64,000 nt of DNA from Pseudofrankia coriaricola (GCF_001854805.1 NZ_MBLO01000113.1:1-64000); one strand, 5' to 3'; positions 51,619 to 61,007 are shown, counted from the first letter of the stretch. Numbers and translations: made by a program. Notes: generated by a model from the sequence alone, not told the origin.

Positions 51619-52941
51619 ATGACGGACGACGGGAGCGCTCCCGCGCGCAACTGGGCCGGAAACGTGACGTTCGCGGCGGCCCGCGTCGTCACTCCGACGT
51701 CGGTCGCCGAGCTCGCGGAGGCCGTGACCGCCGGCGGCGCGGTGCGCCCGCTTGGCACTCGGCACTCGTTCAACCGGATCGCCGACACGGACGGCACGCT
51801 GATCTCGACCGCCGGGCTGCCACGCCTCGTCCGCGTCGACCCCGCCGCGCGGGAGGTGACGGTGAGCGCCGGCACCCGCTACGGCGACCTGGGCCGTGAG
51901 CTCGACGCGGCCGGCTGGGCGCTGCGCAACCTCGGGTCGCTGCCGCACATCTCGGTCGCCGGCGCGTGCGCGACGGCGACGCACGGCTCGGGCGAGCGCA
52001 ACGGCAACCTGGCCACCTCCGTCGTCGCCCTCGACCTGGTCACCTCGTCGGGCGAGCTCGTGACGGTCAGGCGGGGCGTCGACGAGGACTTCGACGGCCA
52101 CGTCGTCGCCCTCGGCGCGCTCGGCGTCGTCGTCGCGCTGACCCTTGAGATCGTCCCGACGTTCCAGGTCAGCCAGCACGTCTACGAGGGCCTGACGCGC
52201 GAGAGCCTGCTGGCGGGCGTCGGCGAGATCCTCGGCGCGGCCTACAGCGTCAGCGTGTTCACCACCTGGGACCCGGACGCCGGCTCGCAGGTGTGGCTCA
52301 AGCGGCGGCTCGGCGAAGACCGTGAAGCTGGCGAGGACCACCAAAGCGGCGAGGGCGGCGTTGGCACAGCCGCGCCAGCACCGGCCCAGCTGTGCGGCGC
52401 CCGGCCGGCCGCGCGCCCGCTGCACCCGATCCCCGGCGTCGACCCGGAGCACACGACCCGGCAGCTCGGCGTTCCCGGCCCCTGGTTCGAGCGGCTGCCC
52501 CACTTCCGTCTGGGCTTCACCCCGAGCGCCGGCGACGAGCTCCAGTCCGAGTACTTCGTTCCCCGTGACCACGCCGCCGCGGCCATCGAGGCCGTCTACA
52601 AGGTCAGCGGCGAGATCCGCGGTGCGCTCCAGATCGGCGAGCTGCGCACGGTCGCCGCGGACAGCCTCTGGCTCAGCCCTGCCTACCGCCGCGACGCCCT
52701 CGCGCTGCACTTCACATGGCTACCGGACGAGGACGCCGCTGCCCGCGCGGTCGCCGCCGTCGAGCGGGCACTCGCCCCGTTCGATCCCCGTCCGCACTGG
52801 GGGAAGGTCTTCGTGCTGGCTCCCGGGCAGGTCCGGGCCGGATATCCCCGGATGGCGGACTTCGCCCGGCTGGCGGCCCGCCATGATCCGCCCGGTGTCT
52901 TCCGCAACGCCTTCCTCGACGCCTACCTCCAGTCCGACTGA
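51619..52941 (+). CDS. FAD-dependent alditol/xylitol oxidase-like protein (AldO family)
   Basis: 440-aa VAO-type flavoprotein. The FAD is probably bound covalently through His49 (PLGTRHSFN), as in Streptomyces AldO. NWAGNVTFAA at the N-terminus, GTRYGDLGRELDAAGWALRNLGSLPHISVAGACATATHGSG and GALGVVVALTLEIVP form the FAD domain. The C-terminal substrate domain shows HFTWLPDE and HWGKVF. Oxidises alditols such as xylitol or sorbitol with oxygen, releasing H2O2 (family knowledge). A polar insertion (about 235-265) interrupts the substrate domain. L-gulono- or D-arabinono-lactone oxidase is the alternative. Confidence 0.88.
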   Translation: MTDDGSAPARNWAGNVTFAAARVVTPTSVAELAEAVTAGGAVRPLGTRHSFNRIADTDGTLISTAGLPRLVRVDPAAREVTVSAGTRYGDLGRELDAAGWALRNLGSLPHISVAGACATATHGSGERNGNLATSVVALDLVTSSGELVTVRRGVDEDFDGHVVALGALGVVVALTLEIVPTFQVSQHVYEGLTRESLLAGVGEILGAAYSVSVFTTWDPDAGSQVWLKRRLGEDREAGEDHQSGEGGVGTAAPAPAQLCGARPAARPLHPIPGVDPEHTTRQLGVPGPWFERLPHFRLGFTPSAGDELQSEYFVPRDHAAAAIEAVYKVSGEIRGALQIGELRTVAADSLWLSPAYRRDALALHFTWLPDEDAAARAVAAVERALAPFDPRPHWGKVFVLAPGQVRAGYPRMADFARLAARHDPPGVFRNAFLDAYLQSD

Positions 52942-53431
52942 CGGCGTGGCCTCGGCGGCCCGCCCCGGGAGACCGGACGGCCCGCCCGCGGCACGGACCG
53001 CCTGCCCGCCCCGTCGGGCCCGGCAGCTGGCCGGCCGGCGGTGATGGCACCAATGGGGCTTGCCTCGGGGGAACCGGCCTAGTCGCTTTTCGGGCGATCA
53101 TCGGTGCGGTTGATGGATGGCGTCCGGTTGACCACACCAGGCGCTCGCATATATGACTTTGAGTGATCGGTCCCATACAGAAGGCGCCTGTCCGCGACAA
53201 CGACACCACCCGCGTCCAACGGATTCGCAATCATGCGCACCGACAACCTATCCAGCCACGTTCCGCAGCATTTAGCGGATCTGGTTTGGCCGCCACGTCG
53301 CGAGCACCACATTGCTACCGCCTGTATCGTTCCAATTGGTTATAGGGATCACGTCCTGTCACGCTTGATCTAATTGCCGGCCCGCCCAGCGCCCGCGAGC
53401 CCGGCCAGCGTCTCATTTACCCGGGGGAAAT
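52942..53431. other. 490-bp upstream region of the MHYT gene
   Basis: No gene seen. 53095-53375 is clearly richer in A/T than its surroundings and probably carries the promoter of the MHYT gene. No single -10/-35 pair stood out. Confidence 0.5.
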
Positions 53432-54451
53432 GTGATCACGGCCCAGGCGGCGCAGGAGCACGCCAGCAGCGACACCATTTTTGTCGCGAGTTCCATCGGT
53501 CTCGCCTTGATCGGCTCGTTCGCCGCGCTGGTGAGCGCTCTGCGCATCCCGTCCTCCCAGGGCGCCGCCCGGCGCAGGTGGGTCGCCGCGTCCGCGGTCT
53601 CCCTCGGCGGCGGGGCGATCTGGTCCATGCATTTCATGGGAATGCTCGGTTACCACGTCGGCAACCGGCAGCTTGCCTACAACCTTCCGCTGACCGCTCT
53701 TTCTCTGCTGATCGCCGTCGGCGTTTCAGCGATCGGGCTGTCCATCGTCGGAAGCAACCCGAGAAGCGCCGGCCGCCTCGTCGCCGGCGGGGTCATCGCG
53801 GGGCTCGGCGTGGCGGCCATGCACTACACCGGCATGGCCGCGATGCAGTCGGGCAGCACCGTCACCTATGACACGAAGCTGGCCGGCGCCTCCGTCGGGA
53901 TTGCCGTGGTGGCGGCGCTGGCCGCTCTCTGGCTCGCCTTCCGGGTGCGCACCACCGCGCACATCGTCGCCGCGTCCGTCGTCATGGCCGTCGCCGTCTG
54001 CGGAATGCACTACACCGCGATGGCGGCCACCCAGATCGCCCAGACCGACCACCTGGACCAGATCAGTGGCGCCGATCCCATTGTGCTGAGCTTCCCCGTC
54101 ATGCTGATCGCCTTCACGGTGCTGGCGCTCATCATTTTCGCGGCGCTGGGCGGCTTTGCCAACTCCGGAATGTCACCGCTCGGCGTCACCGGGACGAACG
54201 GGCGGCGTTCGCCCGCCCCGGCCCCGGCCGGCCGGCGGAGCTCGGCTCCGACTGGCCGTCACCAGCCGGCACCAGCCGCGGATACCCGTGACGCCGCGGG
54301 GCGAGGCGCCTTCGACGGCCAGCCTGGGCGCGAGCGCTTCGACCACGCGGCACCCGCCGGGCAGGACTGGGCGGGTTATCTCCCCTCGCAGCCCGCGCCC
54401 GCCGCTCCGGCGTTCCCGGAAGACGACCGCCAGACGCCGTTGTACCGGTAG
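53432..54451 (+). CDS. MHYT-domain integral membrane sensor protein
   Basis: 339 aa, GTG start 53432. Seven membrane helices within residues 15-250, with the three MHYT motifs at 66-71 (MHFMGM), 130-135 (MHYTGM) and 192-197 (MHYTAM). These are proposed to bind copper and sense O2, CO or NO. Most MHYT proteins carry GGDEF/EAL or kinase domains; this one ends in a 90-residue Pro/Ala/Arg disordered tail with no output domain. Any signalling partner must be separate; none adjoins it. Monocistronic by position. Confidence 0.9.
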   Translation: MITAQAAQEHASSDTIFVASSIGLALIGSFAALVSALRIPSSQGAARRRWVAASAVSLGGGAIWSMHFMGMLGYHVGNRQLAYNLPLTALSLLIAVGVSAIGLSIVGSNPRSAGRLVAGGVIAGLGVAAMHYTGMAAMQSGSTVTYDTKLAGASVGIAVVAALAALWLAFRVRTTAHIVAASVVMAVAVCGMHYTAMAATQIAQTDHLDQISGADPIVLSFPVMLIAFTVLALIIFAALGGFANSGMSPLGVTGTNGRRSPAPAPAGRRSSAPTGRHQPAPAADTRDAAGRGAFDGQPGRERFDHAAPAGQDWAGYLPSQPAPAAPAFPEDDRQTPLYR

Positions 54452-54523
54452 GGTCGGCCGGAGTCACGCGGTAGTTGTGCGGGGGCCGTGTAGTAGCAGT
54501 CTCAGGCAGAAGGTGCTGGCCGG

Positions 54524-54961
54524 ATGACGACCATCGACGACCTGGCCGCTCTCGGGCGCGAGGAGCACGGCCTGGCGGTCGTCTCGACCGTGCGGGGCGA
54601 CCAGACGATCCAGTCGTCGGTTGTCAACGCGGGCGTGCTGGCGCATCCGTTCACCGGCGAGGCCGTGCTCGGTTTCGTCACCTACGGCAGGGTGAAGCTC
54701 GCGAACCTCCGCGCCCGCCCCCAGGTGACGGCCACCGTCCGGTCCGGCTGGCGGTGGGCCACGGTCGAGGGGCGCGCGGAGCTGATCGGCCCTGACGACC
54801 CGCATCCGGACGTTGACGCCGAACGCCTGCGGCTGCTGCTGCGCGAGGTGTTCACCGCGGCGGGCGGCACCCACGACGACTGGGACGAGTACGACCGTGT
54901 CATGGCCGAGCAGCGGCGCACGGCCGTTTTCGTCCGGCCCGACCGGGTCTACAGCAACTAG
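54524..54961 (+). CDS. F420/flavin split-barrel oxidoreductase (PNPOx-like, TIGR03618-type)
   Basis: 145-aa small beta-barrel: LAVVSTVRGDQTIQSSVVNAGVLAHPFTGEAVLGFVTYGRVKLANLRARPQVTATV, followed by WATVEGRAELIG and a C-terminal RTAVFVRPDRVYSN. The RVKLANLRARPQVT segment is typical of actinobacterial FDOR-B enzymes, many of which use F420H2. Substrates in the family range from biliverdin to fatty acids and aflatoxins. ATG at 54524. Followed by a convergent TetR gene. Confidence 0.88.
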   Translation: MTTIDDLAALGREEHGLAVVSTVRGDQTIQSSVVNAGVLAHPFTGEAVLGFVTYGRVKLANLRARPQVTATVRSGWRWATVEGRAELIGPDDPHPDVDAERLRLLLREVFTAAGGTHDDWDEYDRVMAEQRRTAVFVRPDRVYSN

Positions 54962-55004
54962 AACCGTCGGTCGCGGTCAGCTGTCACCATCATCGCCAAC
55001 GCGG

Positions 55005-55619
55005 TCACCGTCGCCGGGCGGTGGGCGCGTACAGCGCGGCGCGCAGGCCCGGGGCGAGGTACCGGACTAATTCATCAGCCGACATGCTCGCGATGGGTTC
55101 GAGCTCGAGCACGTAGCGCGTGAAGATGACGCCGGCCAGCTGCGCGCTGAACGCGGCGGCCCGATAGGGCGCGTCCGCGGCGCCGATGTACTCGGCCACC
55201 CGGCCCACGATCTCCCGTTCCAGCACCTCCCGGAACAGCCGGGCCACCTCGGGCTCCTGCACGAGCGCCGACATCACGAGCCGGAGCTGGCTGCCGCGGT
55301 CGGAGTCGTCCCAGGTGGCGACGACGGTGCGCAGCACCCGTTCCGGCAGCGTCGCCCGGTCGCCCGGCAGCGCGGCGGACAGGAGCTCGGGCGGGTTGGC
55401 GAGCAGGCCGAGCGTCGCGCCGAACAGGCCCTTCTTGGAACCGAAGAAGTAGCTGATCAGGGCGACGTCCACCCCGGCCTCGGCGGCGATCGAGCGCAGT
55501 GTCACGGTTCGGTAGCCGTCCGACAGAAAACGGCGACGCGCGACCTCGAGGATCTGGCTGCGAGTGTCCGGGCTGCCGGCCCGCCGGCCGCGCGGGCTCC
55601 CCTCGGCCTTATTCATCAT
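55005..55619 (-). CDS. TetR-family repressor of the adjacent MFS pump
   Basis: 204 aa. N-terminal HTH at about 20-65 (RSQILEVARRRFLSDGYRTVTLRSIAAEAGVDVALISYFFGSKKG) and a C-terminal ligand domain of the TetR_C_17-like type (LRLVMSALVQEPEVARLFREVLE). Divergent from the MFS efflux gene; the spacer is only 65 bases, so one bound dimer could block both promoters. Inducer is probably a pump substrate (inference). Confidence 0.88.
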   Translation of the reverse strand: MMNKAEGSPRGRRAGSPDTRSQILEVARRRFLSDGYRTVTLRSIAAEAGVDVALISYFFGSKKGLFGATLGLLANPPELLSAALPGDRATLPERVLRTVVATWDDSDRGSQLRLVMSALVQEPEVARLFREVLEREIVGRVAEYIGAADAPYRAAAFSAQLAGVIFTRYVLELEPIASMSADELVRYLAPGLRAALYAPTARRR

Positions 55620-55684
55620 GGTTGAAATTGTGCGGGGAGCAGGCGACCTTGGCCAGGGTTCACACCCCAGGCTGGAGGCCCACG

Positions 55685-57253
55685 ATGACCATCACCACGG
55701 CGACCCCTGCGTCGCCGGCAGACCGGCAGGGCGGCCCGCACCGCGCGGTGCTCCCAGTCGTCATGCTCGCCCTCGCCACAGTCGTCGCCGCCGTCGCGTC
55801 CCTGAACGTGGCGCTTCCCTCGATCGCGCGCGACACCCACGCTAACCAGACCCAGCTGTCCTGGATCATCGACGCCTACGCCCTCCCCTTCGCGGCACTG
55901 CTGCTCCTCGGCGGCGCCATCGGCGACCGGTACGGGCGGCGGCGCGCACTGGTCGTCGGTCTCGCGGTCTTCGGGGCCGGCTCGCTCGCGGCCATGACCG
56001 TCAGCGATCCGGGCTGGCTCATCGCGATGCGCGCCGTGCTCGGGGTCGGCGCCGCCCTGGTCATGCCGGCGACGCTCTCGACGATCACCGCCACCTTCCC
56101 ACCGGAACAGCGGTCGCGCGCCGTCGGAGCCTGGGCCGGCGTCGCCGGGGCGAGCGCGCTGCTGGGAGTGCTCATCTCCGGCCTGCTCCTGGAGGTCTGG
56201 TCGTGGCGCTCGGTGTTCGGGCTGAACGTCGCCCTCGCGGTGGTGGCCGTCCTCGCCACCCTCCGGGTGATCCCCGAGTCGGCGGACCCCGGCGCCGGGC
56301 GGCTTGACGTGATCGGCGCGCTGCTCACGGTCGCCGGGCTTGGCGTGGCGGTCTACTCGATCATCGAGGCGCCCACCGAGGGGTGGAGCAGCCCCCAGAC
56401 GCTGATCGGCATCGCCGCCGGGGTCGTCATCCTGGTCGGTTTCGTCTTCTGGGAGCTGCGCCACCCGAACCCGCTGCTGGACCCGCGCCTGTTCGCCCAC
56501 CGCGCCTTCACCGCCGGCACCCTGTCGATCACCCTGCAGTTCTTCGCGTTCTTCGGGTTCATCTTCCTGCTCCTGCAGTACCTGCAGCTGGTCCGCGGCG
56601 ACGGCCCGCTGGTCGCGGCGGTGAGCCTGATACCGATGAGCCTGACGATCATGCCCGCCGCGCGCGTGGCCGCGCCCCGGCTGGTCAGCCGGGTCGGCGC
56701 CCGCCCGGTCGTGGTCCTCGGGCTCGGTCTGGTCACCGCGGGCCTGCTGGTGCTGTCGCGCCTGGAGGTGGGCAGCGGCTACTGGCTGCTGCTGGCCGGC
56801 CTGCTGCCGCTCGGCGCCGGCATGGGCCTGGCGATGACGCCCGCGACGACCGCGATCACCGACGCGCTGCCGGCCGCGAAGCAGGGCGTCGGCTCGGCGA
56901 CGAACGACCTTGCCCGCGAGCTGGGCGGCGCCCTGGGGATCGCCGTGCTGGGCAGCATCCTGCAGTCGACCTACCGCGACCACCTGCACCCCGCCGGCCT
57001 GCCGGCCCCGCTCGCCGAGTCCGCCCGTTCCTCCCTCGCCCTCGCCACCCGGCTGGGCCCGGCCGTCGCCCAGCAGGCCGAGACCGCCTTCGTCGACGGC
57101 ATGCGGACCGCGCTGACCTGCGCCGCCATCGTGGTCGCCGTCGCGGCCGTCGCCGTCGGGGCCCTGCTCCGCCCCGCCGCCGCGCAGGCCGCCCCAGGCC
57201 AGGCAGCCGAAGCGGCCCAGGACCAGCGGTCCCCGCATCCCGCCTCGTCGTAG
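55685..57253 (+). CDS. MFS drug exporter, DHA2 (EmrB/QacA) family
   Basis: 522 aa from ATG 55685, fourteen predicted membrane helices, the DHA2 number. NVALPSIARDTHANQTQLSWIIDAYALPFAALLLLGGAIGDRYGRRRALVVGL contains helix 1-2 and motif A (GDRYGRRR); RAVLGVGAALVMPATLSTI is motif B/C-like. A C-terminal Ala/Gln/Pro tail ends in the cytoplasm. Proton-driven efflux of toxic organic compounds. Paired with the divergent TetR gene. Confidence 0.91.
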   Translation: MTITTATPASPADRQGGPHRAVLPVVMLALATVVAAVASLNVALPSIARDTHANQTQLSWIIDAYALPFAALLLLGGAIGDRYGRRRALVVGLAVFGAGSLAAMTVSDPGWLIAMRAVLGVGAALVMPATLSTITATFPPEQRSRAVGAWAGVAGASALLGVLISGLLLEVWSWRSVFGLNVALAVVAVLATLRVIPESADPGAGRLDVIGALLTVAGLGVAVYSIIEAPTEGWSSPQTLIGIAAGVVILVGFVFWELRHPNPLLDPRLFAHRAFTAGTLSITLQFFAFFGFIFLLLQYLQLVRGDGPLVAAVSLIPMSLTIMPAARVAAPRLVSRVGARPVVVLGLGLVTAGLLVLSRLEVGSGYWLLLAGLLPLGAGMGLAMTPATTAITDALPAAKQGVGSATNDLARELGGALGIAVLGSILQSTYRDHLHPAGLPAPLAESARSSLALATRLGPAVAQQAETAFVDGMRTALTCAAIVVAVAAVAVGALLRPAAAQAAPGQAAEAAQDQRSPHPASS

Positions 57254-57352
57254 GCAGCTCCACCCCAGGACCAGCGGTTCGAACCGAACTCATATGTTCG
57301 CCAGATGGAATGGTCCGTGGACGGCACGGCAGCCGAAGGCCGGGGGGGAACG

Positions 57353-58087
57353 ATGGAGGGAGCCGGGCCACGGCTGCTGGTCGTCGATGACGAGCCGAAC
57401 ATCGTCGACATGCTCCGGATGGCGCTGCGCTTCCACGGGTTCGACGTGGTCACCGCGCAGTCCGGGCGGCAGGCCACGGCGGCGGTGGCGGCACGGCGGC
57501 CGGACCTGATGGTGCTGGACGTCATGCTGCCCGACGGCGACGGCCTGGAGCTGTGCCGGCAGTGGCGGGAGCAGGGCGTGGACGTGCCGGTCGTGTTCCT
57601 GACCGCGCGCGACCGGCACACCGACAAGATCGCCGGGCTGACCTATGGCGGCGACGACTACGTCACCAAACCGTTCTCGATCGACGAGCTGGTCGCCCGG
57701 ATCAGGGCCGTGCTGCGCCGCACGTGGCGGGAGCCACCCGCCGCGTGCGCGCCGGCGCTGACCTTCGCCGACGTCCGGCTGGACGAGGACACGCACGGCG
57801 TCACCCGCGGGGGCCATCCCGTCGAGCTGGCCCCCACTGAGTTCAAGCTGCTGCGATACTTCATGACCAACCCGAACAGGGTGCTCTCCCGGGAGCAGAT
57901 CCTCGACGCCGTGTGGAGCGAGGACTACCGCGGCGGCGCCACGGTCGTCGACCAGTACGTCAGCTACCTGCGGCGCAAGCTCGCGCCCTTCGGCCCGCCG
58001 TTGATCCACACCCAGCGGGGCTTCGGCTACGCCCTGCGCGAGGCCGCCACCTCGCCGGTCCGGCGACCGGATGCCGGCGAGGCGTGA
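57353..58087 (+). CDS. OmpR/PhoB-family response regulator
   Basis: 244 aa from ATG 57353, which follows a GGGGGGGAA stretch; an in-frame ATG at 57305 is less likely. Receiver domain with Asp12/Asp13, phosphoacceptor Asp56 (VLDVMLPDGDG), Thr84 and Lys106 (VTKPFS). Winged-helix output domain (about 140-225) shows APTEFKLLRYFMTNPNRVLSREQILDAVW and VVDQYVSYLRRKL. Resembles TcrX/TrcR-type actinobacterial regulators. A 12-bp palindrome (CGGTTCGAACCG, 57275-57286) lies upstream and could be an operator. The kinase gene follows after 13 bases. Confidence 0.92.
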   Translation: MEGAGPRLLVVDDEPNIVDMLRMALRFHGFDVVTAQSGRQATAAVAARRPDLMVLDVMLPDGDGLELCRQWREQGVDVPVVFLTARDRHTDKIAGLTYGGDDYVTKPFSIDELVARIRAVLRRTWREPPAACAPALTFADVRLDEDTHGVTRGGHPVELAPTEFKLLRYFMTNPNRVLSREQILDAVWSEDYRGGATVVDQYVSYLRRKLAPFGPPLIHTQRGFGYALREAATSPVRRPDAGEA

Positions 58088-58100
58088 CCGAGGTCCCGCC

Positions 58101-59495
58101 GTGACGCTGCGCGTCCGCCTGATGCTCGGGCTGCTGGCGTTGCTCGCGGTCTGCCTGGCGGTCGCCGGGACGGCCAGCGCCCTGGCCCTGCGGTCGCACC
58201 TGATCGGCCAGACGGACAACCAGCTGCGCGGCGCCCAGAACCTGATCAGCACCCGCGGCGTCTCGACGCTGACCCGGCTCGCTCCGCTGTTCGGGGGCGT
58301 GGGCCTGCAGCGAGCCGTCGCTCCCACCGAGTTCGTGGTCGAGCTACGCCAGCCGGACGGTTCGGCGTTGACGCTGACCGGCGGGACCGACCAGCCGGCG
58401 GCAGGCGGCCGGCTCCTGGCCAGCGTCACCGACCTGGACCGCCGGATCGCGGCGGGCACGCCGTTCACCATCGAGGCGGCGGACGGCCGCTACCGAGCAC
58501 TGGTCACGGCGCTCCCCGGCGGCGTCACCGACCTCGTCGCGCTGCCCATGCGGCCGGTCGAGGACACCATCGGCCGGCTCCTGCTGGTCGAGACCATCGT
58601 CGCCGCCGCCGTGCTCGCGCTCGGTGGGGGCTGCGCCTGGCTCCTGCTCGGCCGCGGCCTGCGCCCCCTGCGGGACATCACCCGCACCGCGGCCGCGATC
58701 GCCGACGGCGATCTGGAACGCCGGGTGCCGCATGGCCGGTCGCGTACCGAGACCGACCGCCTCGCCGCCGCCCTCAACGTCATGCTCACGCAGATTCAGA
58801 CCGCCTTCGAGGGCCGTAGGCGCTCACAGGAGCGCCTACGGCAGTTCGTCGACGACGCCTCGCACGAGCTGCGCACCCCGCTGACCTCGGTACGCGGCTA
58901 CGTCGACATGCTGCGCCAGGGCATCGTGCCGCCGTCGGGCACCGACGACGCGCTTCGCCGCGTGCAGGACGAGACCCGCCGGATGAGCACCCTCGTCGAC
59001 GACATGCTCTACCTCGCCCACCTCGACGAGGCCCGGCCGCTCGAACACGCCACCGTCGACCTGGCCGCCATCATCCGGGACGCCGTCGCCGACGCCTCCG
59101 CGGTCGAGCCGGACCGTCCGCTGTCCGTGCGGGTGCCGCCGGAATGCCCCGCCGTCGGGGATCCCGACGCGCTGCGGCAGGTGATCGGCAACCTGCTGAC
59201 CAACGTCCGGGTCCACACCCCGCCCGGCACCGCCGCCGAGGTCTCCCTGCGCACCACTGGCGGCGAGGTCCTGTTCGAGGTCCGCGACGAGGGGCCGGGC
59301 GTGAACGCGGCCGACCTGGACCGGATCTTCGACCGTTTCTACCGTTCCGCCGCCGGCCGGGACCGTGGCCGGGGCGGCAGCGGCCTGGGGATGTCCATCG
59401 TCGCCGCCGTCGCCACCGCCCACGGCGGCCGGGCCGAGGTCGCGAGCGCCCCTGGGCAGGGGCTGGCTGTCCGAGTCACGCTGCCCGCGCCCTGA
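58101..59495 (+). CDS. Two-component sensor histidine kinase
   Basis: 464 aa, GTG start. TM1 about 7-29, extracytoplasmic sensor about 30-157, TM2 about 160-184, HAMP about 185-238 (LRPLRDITRTAAAIADGDLERRV), phosphoacceptor His255 (DDASHELRTPL), and HATPase with NLLTNVRVHTP, DEGPGV and GGSGLGMSIV. EnvZ/TrcS-like orthodox kinase, partner of the preceding response regulator. The sensor domain has no recognised ligand motif. The gene order (regulator then kinase then envelope proteins) suggests an envelope or lipid signal (weak inference). Confidence 0.92.
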   Translation: MTLRVRLMLGLLALLAVCLAVAGTASALALRSHLIGQTDNQLRGAQNLISTRGVSTLTRLAPLFGGVGLQRAVAPTEFVVELRQPDGSALTLTGGTDQPAAGGRLLASVTDLDRRIAAGTPFTIEAADGRYRALVTALPGGVTDLVALPMRPVEDTIGRLLLVETIVAAAVLALGGGCAWLLLGRGLRPLRDITRTAAAIADGDLERRVPHGRSRTETDRLAAALNVMLTQIQTAFEGRRRSQERLRQFVDDASHELRTPLTSVRGYVDMLRQGIVPPSGTDDALRRVQDETRRMSTLVDDMLYLAHLDEARPLEHATVDLAAIIRDAVADASAVEPDRPLSVRVPPECPAVGDPDALRQVIGNLLTNVRVHTPPGTAAEVSLRTTGGEVLFEVRDEGPGVNAADLDRIFDRFYRSAAGRDRGRGGSGLGMSIVAAVATAHGGRAEVASAPGQGLAVRVTLPAP

Positions 59496-59575
59496 ACCAG
59501 CACCGCGCCAAACCCGCACGCCGCTCGCCTCCGGCTCACATCTCGTCCGCATGAACGGGCGGTCTGCTAGGTGTC

Positions 59576-60259
59576 ATGCGGATCAGCGCCATGCGCACAC
59601 TGGTGGAGGGACCCGGCCTACCGACCTGCCCGCCCGCGCGGCAGGCGGGCGGGCGGGACGGTCGAGCGTGGTGGAACAGTCGGTGGCGATGGGTCGCGGC
59701 GGTGCCGCTCGTGGTCTCGGCCGCCCTCCTGCTGACCGATCGTCTGCTGGTTCGCGTCGCCGAGCACCGCCTGACCAACCGGCTGGGCTGCATGGGCACG
59801 CTGACGGGAACTCGATCCGTGCACATCGACGGATTCCCCTTCCTGACGCAGCTCGCCGCCGGGCACTTCCGGACCGTGACGGCCACGGCCGACGGGTTCG
59901 GCCGGGCCGATCGGCTGACCGACCTCGCCGTGACGTTCCGCGACGTCCGAGTTCCGGTCTGGTCGGCCGTCCTCGGCCGGCCGAGGACGGGTTCCCTGAC
60001 GGTTGGCTCGGTCTCGTTGACGGCCGTTCTGCGCCTCGGCTCCGACGGCCCGGACGGCCGGTTGGCGCGCCCGCTCGCTCCGGGGCCGCCCGTGACCGGG
60101 CGCCCGGTGTCGTCGGTGGCCGCGCGTCCGTCAGCCGCCGTCCTGCCACCGGGCGCGCACCTCGACGGCGTCGAGCCGGTGCCCGGCGGGCTGCGGCTCG
60201 CGGTCACGATGCCAGGAGCCGCGCTGGCCGGTATGGACGGGCGGACGTGCCGTGGCTGA
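59576..60259 (+). CDS. DUF2993/LmeA-like lipid-binding envelope protein
   Basis: 227 aa. A positively charged N-terminus, then one hydrophobic segment (about 38-56, WVAAVPLVVSAALLLTDRLLV) acting as signal anchor, then a beta-rich extracytoplasmic domain: VHIDGFPFLTQLAAGHFRTVTATADGFG is the family hallmark (GxPFLxQLxxGxFxxV). Mycobacterial LmeA binds phosphatidylinositol lipids and supports lipomannan elongation. The start could also be ATG 59591. Overlaps the next gene by eight bases. Confidence 0.85.
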   Translation: MRISAMRTLVEGPGLPTCPPARQAGGRDGRAWWNSRWRWVAAVPLVVSAALLLTDRLLVRVAEHRLTNRLGCMGTLTGTRSVHIDGFPFLTQLAAGHFRTVTATADGFGRADRLTDLAVTFRDVRVPVWSAVLGRPRTGSLTVGSVSLTAVLRLGSDGPDGRLARPLAPGPPVTGRPVSSVAARPSAAVLPPGAHLDGVEPVPGGLRLAVTMPGAALAGMDGRTCRG

Positions 60260-61007
60260 CGCGCGACGACCCGGCACCGCGGCCCCCAACGTCGAGGCCC
60301 CCAGCCCCACGACGCCCAGCCCCACGACACCCGGCACCGTGGCGCCCAGCACCGTGGCGCCCAGCACCGTGGCGCCCGGCACCGTGGCGCCCGGCACCGT
60401 GGCGCCCGGCACCGTGGCGCCCAGCACCGTGGCACCCGGCACCGCGACGTCGCGCCTCGCCTGGCGGCTCGCCGACCGGCGCGGCATGTCCGTGCGCGAC
60501 CGCGGCGCCAGGCTGCTCATGATCCTCACAGCGCTGCTCGTCCTGCGCGGGATCCAGGCCGCCGTCGCCGGGCTGACCGTGCTGGCCGTGACGGTGTCGC
60601 GGTTCGAGCATCCGGCCCCCACGCTGCATCTGGCCCGGCTCGCCGAGGTCGAGCCCGCGCCGATGACCGCCGTCACCGCGCTGACCATGATCCTGGCCTC
60701 CGCGGGTCTCGCCGCCGTTCTGCTGCCCCGCCGCCAGGTGCTCGCCGCGTTCGCCGGGATCAAGGCGTTCGCGCTGGTTGCCGCGTCGGCGCTCACCGTC
60801 ATGTTCACGGCCGAGCCGGCCAGTATCCGGGCCGCCGTCGCCGGCTGCGGCGTCGGCATCGTCGCCCTGTTCTGGCCGGCGGCGCGGGACGCGGCCGGGC
60901 GCGTACTGGCGGCGGTGGGCCTGCCTCACCCGCACGGCCGAGCCGGTGACCTCATCCTCGCCGTGAAGATCGCGCTGCTGGTGGCGATCGTCGCCATTCC
61001 CGTCTGA
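60252..61007 (+). CDS. Hypothetical membrane protein with repeat-built N-terminus
   Basis: 251 aa from GTG 60252, coupled to the preceding DUF2993 gene by an 8-base overlap. Residues 1-65 are a Pro/Thr/Val/Ala disordered segment made by 15-bp DNA repeats. Residues 85-245 hold about four to five hydrophobic segments (LLMILTALLVLRGIQAAVAG; ALTMILASAGLAAVLL; AFALVAASALTVMFTA; CGVGIVALFW; LILAVKIALLVAIVAIPV). No family recognised. Neighbours suggest an envelope role. Confidence 0.72.
   Translation: MADARRPGTAAPNVEAPSPTTPSPTTPGTVAPSTVAPSTVAPGTVAPGTVAPGTVAPSTVAPGTATSRLAWRLADRRGMSVRDRGARLLMILTALLVLRGIQAAVAGLTVLAVTVSRFEHPAPTLHLARLAEVEPAPMTAVTALTMILASAGLAAVLLPRRQVLAAFAGIKAFALVAASALTVMFTAEPASIRAAVAGCGVGIVALFWPAARDAAGRVLAAVGLPHPHGRAGDLILAVKIALLVAIVAIPV
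60333..60437. repeat. Seven tandem 15-bp units
   Basis: Units of GGCACCGTGGCGCCC or AGCACCGTGGCGCCC start at 60333 and every 15 bases to 60423. They encode the pentapeptide repeat Pro-Gly/Ser-Thr-Val-Ala, so length changes keep the frame. Confidence 0.92.

Noticed and set aside
57275-57286. tRNA-like TTCGA element (CGGTTCGAACCG)
   Set aside because: No acceptor stem or anticodon arm around it; it is only a 12-bp palindrome upstream of the response regulator gene.
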